Source of the DNA: Verrucomicrobiota bacterium
Lineage (GTDB): Bacteria; Verrucomicrobiota; Verrucomicrobiia; Verrucomicrobiales; DEV007
Direction: 5' to 3'
Assembly: GCA_024277195.1 (NCBI GenBank)
Contig: JAJRVS010000329.1
Location: 1 to 56,906 of the forward strand
Length of the DNA: 56,906 nucleotides
Of the stretch, positions 53,953 to 56,906 are shown piece by piece. The translations under genes and the position numbers were made by a program. The notes under the pieces were generated by a model. The model did not search any database and was not told where the DNA came from. It saw nothing but the letters and a program-made list of their open reading frames with translations. Numbering within the stretch: the first letter of the stretch is position 1; each line of letters opens with the position of its first letter.

Positions 53953-54375
53953 TTATTTCTCTCGCACATCTTCGGCAAAACGAAACGCTTTTTTTTCCTG
54001 TGATGTCCGCACTTGTAAATGACGGGCACCAGTATTTCTCAACGTGCTCAACGATCAAATCCGTCACCGAACTAGGAGCGTGGATAATAAAAATTCCTTT
54101 TTCACGCGCTGCTTTGACCGTCTCGTTCAAAGCCTCGGCCATTTCCTCCACCCGCCGCGAAGCCGACCGGCACCAGTGGTCATCCCACATGTCACAAACA
54201 ATCAAAACCGTTTTTTTGCCTGCCATCGCTCGGTTTTCTCCACCACCTCGTCACCGGCCTTTAACCGCGAACGTAAATTCAAAATCAATTTTTCATTTTC
54301 TGCATAAGCAAGAGGACTCATGGCCATAACTAAAGTGCCGGATAAAACAAGTGACCACGATAGGGGGATTTTCAT
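53953..54375 (-). pseudogene. Decayed isochorismatase-like cysteine hydrolase with signal peptide
   Basis: The original start is the ATG at 54375, giving a signal peptide (MKIPLSWSLVLSGTLVMAMS, ending in PLAYA) and a mature start. At an A7 run (54211-54217 on the plus strand as T7) the frame breaks: one added A would join it to TVLIVCDMWDDHWCRSA, the catalytic-Asp start of the family. This continues to GIFIIHAPSS and then jumps directly to DLIVEHVEKYWCPSFTSADI, which in intact relatives lies well over 100 residues later, so the middle with the catalytic Cys is deleted. At an A8 run (53989-53996) one A fewer restores the usual end AFRFAEDVREK and stop. Three lesions make it a non-functional remnant. 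Confidence 0.8.
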
Positions 54376-54428
54376 GCCAACAAAACTACCACAAGTGATC
54401 GCCCCCTGCGAATTGAATCACACAACGA

Positions 54429-55613
54429 TCACCAATAAATACGAACCCCCGACCAATAAGTCCACCCGGAATAATAATCTCTCCCGCTCATATTTGAGTA
54501 TTCTGATCCCAACATTAATTTCAGTTTATCTTTGTTAAGCCTGTAATTGAGTCCCGCGTAAAAAGAATTATACAAATCACCTCGACGACCGCCTCCATCA
54601 TTAACAGCGAAAGCTTCGTAGCGTTTTTGCAAAAATATCCCAGTCTCAGAATCCGAAGTCACCACCTGATATCGAAACACCCCCTGAAGCTTTTTACTGA
54701 CATCGTACCAAGGCATGAGCATCAATCCGTAGACATTCTCTCCTTCCCTTGCTCCTGAACCGCGAGCAAACATCACATCAGTATTCAGACCATAACCGTC
54801 CCATTTGCTAGTGCTGTTCCACGAGATCACATGACTGTATCGCTTAAACTCACGACTGCCTTTTTTTCGATCAGAATAACCATAATCCAAGCCTATTTTG
54901 GTTTTTTTATTCAAGTCATAACCCAGCCGGATCAAAGCCCCTATACTGCCGCTCTGATCAGATGCCTGAAATTTATCGTCAAGAAGATCTGAAAAAATAC
55001 CTGCTTGCGCCCATAATTTGCTATTGAATTTATATGTCCCGGTCATACCAAGCGTCTTATTAAGCGTCGCCTGATTGACCAATAACGAGCGATTGAATGT
55101 CAGAATTGCCCTTGAAGTGGTTGCCCGCTCTTGAGAGACCTTAGACTTCTGACGTCCTATCCGGAAAGAAAGAGCCTTCGACACTTTCCAATCAACATAA
55201 AACACATCCAGATTATTAAAAAACGGCCCTTCAATATTTAGTGGATCCTGAATATTCCACATCGCCTTGAACTTGAAGCTACCCAAAAAACCAATCTGAG
55301 CCCCCAAGCGAATTCTTCGATTCTCCCAACCATCATCATTTCCACGATTGGACTCAATGTAATGATACTGCCCGTTGTACCGCCCAATGATCTTTACCGT
55401 CTGAACGTAAGGGTTTTTCTTTTTAGAGGTAGAATACAAAGTAGTATGATCCCACAAATCCAAATAGCTCCAAGCCCCATCCGAAGCTCCCTTTTTCTTC
55501 TTAATGGCCTTATCCTCCCCCCCCTTTGCAAAAACACAATAGCTGCACAAAAAGACTACCACGCAGCAAGCGCTAATGGCGTTCCTGATTTTCCCAGCCT
55601 TTTCAAACATCAT
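54429..55613 (-). CDS. OprP/OprO-type outer-membrane porin
   Basis: The 394-residue protein has a signal peptide (ISACCVVVFLCSYCVFA) and then many short alternating beta strands ending in aromatic residues, closing with Tyr-Trp (WSGVRIYW) as usual for outer-membrane barrels. Early motifs RGNDDGWENRRIRLGAQIGF and VDWKVSKALSFRIGRQKSKV fit the phosphate-selective porin family (OprO/OprP). It has 83 bases to the upstream DUF4956 gene on the same strand. With VTC and DUF4956 proteins next to it, an involvement in phosphate or polyphosphate is plausible. Substrate choice cannot be read from the sequence. Confidence 0.87.
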   Translation of the reverse strand: MMFEKAGKIRNAISACCVVVFLCSYCVFAKGGEDKAIKKKKGASDGAWSYLDLWDHTTLYSTSKKKNPYVQTVKIIGRYNGQYHYIESNRGNDDGWENRRIRLGAQIGFLGSFKFKAMWNIQDPLNIEGPFFNNLDVFYVDWKVSKALSFRIGRQKSKVSQERATTSRAILTFNRSLLVNQATLNKTLGMTGTYKFNSKLWAQAGIFSDLLDDKFQASDQSGSIGALIRLGYDLNKKTKIGLDYGYSDRKKGSREFKRYSHVISWNSTSKWDGYGLNTDVMFARGSGAREGENVYGLMLMPWYDVSKKLQGVFRYQVVTSDSETGIFLQKRYEAFAVNDGGGRRGDLYNSFYAGLNYRLNKDKLKLMLGSEYSNMSGRDYYSGWTYWSGVRIYW

Positions 55614-55696
55614 TCCTAACGATTATTTGTATTGGTTTGTTCATTCCCACAAACAAAACCTTGCCCAGCCTCTCTATTCACCCCTTGTCAGCCGGC

Positions 55697-56458
55697 CTAA
55701 AAATCAAAGTCTTCATACTGATCGCTGGCTCCTTTATCCGTATAGAAAAACACCCGTATATTGGTTGTATCAGACAAAAAGTTAATGCGCCCAAGTTCAA
55801 ACCGATGAATATCCAGACCTGTTCGCGCCCGGAGATCCTGCATCAATTCTTCATGACATTCAGGCTTCACCAATTCAATACGATCATAGTTAATCACTTT
55901 ACGAGCCTCATGACGCAGCAGCCACACCTTTTCCAAAAGAAAAATGGTGCCAACCACCACTCCATTGGTGGTAATCATCTCAGCATAACTGAATTTATTA
56001 TCAGCAAGAGCATTGACCACAGAAATCCCAATCACCACAAAAAGGTAAGTCATTTCCTTAATTGGAATCGCATTCGTGCGGTAGCGAATGATCCCAAATA
56101 TGGCAAACAATCCAAGCGCCATACCCAATCCCATATCCAATCGCTGAAAGGCATGACAGACAATGAACGCAATCAAGCTGATCATGATATAAGTAAACAG
56201 ATAATTCTTCCTTTTAGTCAGAGGGTAATAAATACCACGAACTATGAGTAAAATAACCGTCATGTTGAATACCAAGCGGAACAAATAAGCCCACATATAT
56301 TCATTATAAATCTCCACTCCAAGAAAACTCCCTGCCAGATCTACCTCCGACAACAAGGGCTTCGCCTGGACAAGCTTGCCCATGACAGTTTGCGCATCAC
56401 CAGTTAACATTTTGACACCATCCAGCAGGTTGGCCACATCAAGCGTAATTTTCATCAT
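55697..56458 (-). CDS. DUF4956 membrane protein
   Basis: This 253-residue protein has about five hydrophobic helices. The first is around residues 55-75 (LFRLVFNMTVILLIVRGIYY). The family signature follows: GLGMALGLFAIFGIIRYRT and IPIKEMTYLFVVIG. The C-terminus is a small soluble domain with DLRARTGLDIHRFELGRIN. The start overlaps the end of the VTC-type gene by 20 bases (ATG at 56458; a second ATG at 56455), so the two are coupled. DUF4956 proteins are regularly encoded with VTC-domain proteins, and the pair presumably works together at the membrane. Its function is not established. Confidence 0.9.
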   Translation of the reverse strand: MMKITLDVANLLDGVKMLTGDAQTVMGKLVQAKPLLSEVDLAGSFLGVEIYNEYMWAYLFRLVFNMTVILLIVRGIYYPLTKRKNYLFTYIMISLIAFIVCHAFQRLDMGLGMALGLFAIFGIIRYRTNAIPIKEMTYLFVVIGISVVNALADNKFSYAEMITTNGVVVGTIFLLEKVWLLRHEARKVINYDRIELVKPECHEELMQDLRARTGLDIHRFELGRINFLSDTTNIRVFFYTDKGASDQYEDFDF

Positions 56459-56906
56459 TGATTTTTTGAATTTTTTTGAATTTCACTTTCAATTTATTTT
56501 GCCGCAAGCCTTTATTTAGCAAGGCTCTACCCACACAATATTTACTCATCCTCATAGGCCGCACACTTTGCCTTTTGATAATCCGGATAAAGTCTGACGA
56601 TGGCCGGAATCGCTCTTGCTTCAACTCCCCGACAATAAGACTACCGACGTTCCCCTCCCCTCTATCATTGTTAAATCTAAGCCCTATATCAATCGTCAAT
56701 CTCTCGGCATCCACTCGATGGACCAAAGTGATCCTCGTAAAATCATTCCACAACCTTGGTATCAACAAATCTGCTGAGAATGGCAATATTCCATTCAAAA
56801 ACTCACTAGTTTCGGATGTGAAACGCTCTTCAAACTCTTTGGTTTGGATACGCTTCTTTATCGTCCTTTTTTTGTTATTCTTAAATTTCACCTCCAAAAA
56901 ACACAA
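56439..56906 (-). CDS. VTC-domain (polyphosphate polymerase-type) protein, C-terminal part
   Basis: The frame is open to the window edge; 155 residues are visible and the N-terminus lies outside. The visible part begins with the strand FLEVKFKNNKKRTIKKRI, continues with a helix, then TRITLVHRVDAERLTIDIGL, and ends with VGELKQER and MRMSKYCVGRALL. The basic Lys/Arg residues and the Glu in LEVK and GELKQ are those of the VTC tunnel domain, which binds triphosphate and polymerises phosphate or binds polyphosphate. The apparent first residue is only the window edge. It overlaps the DUF4956 gene by 20 bases. Confidence 0.87.
   Translation of the reverse strand: MCFLEVKFKNNKKRTIKKRIQTKEFEERFTSETSEFLNGILPFSADLLIPRLWNDFTRITLVHRVDAERLTIDIGLRFNNDRGEGNVGSLIVGELKQERFRPSSDFIRIIKRQSVRPMRMSKYCVGRALLNKGLRQNKLKVKFKKIQKINDENYA

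Noticed and set aside
53939-54226. Intact short cysteine hydrolase of 95 residues
   Set aside because: The frame lacks the signal peptide encoded upstream in another frame, the catalytic middle part and the family C-terminus, which lies in yet another frame; the segment is a pseudogene remnant.

Overview
The window reads as a piece of chromosome from a Verrucomicrobiota bacterium, probably a marine, polysaccharide-degrading Verrucomicrobiales member. The placement is an inference. It rests on two PSD1-type (DUF1549/DUF1553) genes each followed by a Tat-exported DUF1501 gene, an ECF sigma factor coupled to a FecR-LamG protein, a secreted DUF1080 protein, a sulfatase, PQQ-propeller proteins and FGE-like proteins carrying an SHD1-like domain. 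A Planctomycetota origin is the main alternative. There is no phage, plasmid, integrase, complete insertion sequence or CRISPR array.

Layout. 1-3015 (minus): the end of a bile-acid/Na+ symporter gene and a coupled pair made of a TPR-AAA ATPase and a TPR membrane protein. 3222-8395 (plus): thrS, infC (apparently starting on AUC), a HAD phosphatase, holA and a half-size TauE/SafE protein. 8459-12876: a very large secreted PQQ propeller with a methyltransferase-like segment, a convergent hydrolase, a repeat pair and tRNA-Val(GAC). 12999-16149: a glycosyltransferase-like protein, ispH and an L,D-transpeptidase. 16274-21313: a possible small RNA unit and the first PSD1/DUF1501 pair. 21522-27281: an HlyD adaptor, ftsH, an FGE-like protein and a broken paralogue of it.

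27520-39473 is core metabolism: gap-pgk-tpiA (lower glycolysis), metE, queH, then hom-thrC-lysC (aspartate family) and a LysM L,D-transpeptidase. 39495-47582 (minus) holds a kinase/response-regulator pair and an ECF sigma, FecR-LamG, PSD1, DUF1501 block. 47776-52972 holds a BaiN-type flavoprotein, an HTTM-like membrane protein with a small companion, DUF1080 and a sulfatase. 52973-56906 holds a nested palindromic repeat, an unrecognised gene, a decayed isochorismatase-like gene, an OprP-type porin, DUF4956 and the C-terminal part of a VTC polyphosphate-polymerase-type protein.

The points most worth a second look are: the methyltransferase-like segment inside an exported propeller; the Vps4-like TPR-AAA/TPR-membrane pair; the AUC start and acidic tail of IF-3; the threonyl-tRNA synthetase without a TGS domain; two plus-strand terminators with no gene upstream (possible small RNAs); two pseudogenes whose decay can be read base by base; two families of REP-like palindromes; and the VTC/DUF4956/porin group at the right edge. 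I did not find a clearly new multi-gene defence or mobile system. All assignments come from reading motifs by eye, with no database search.
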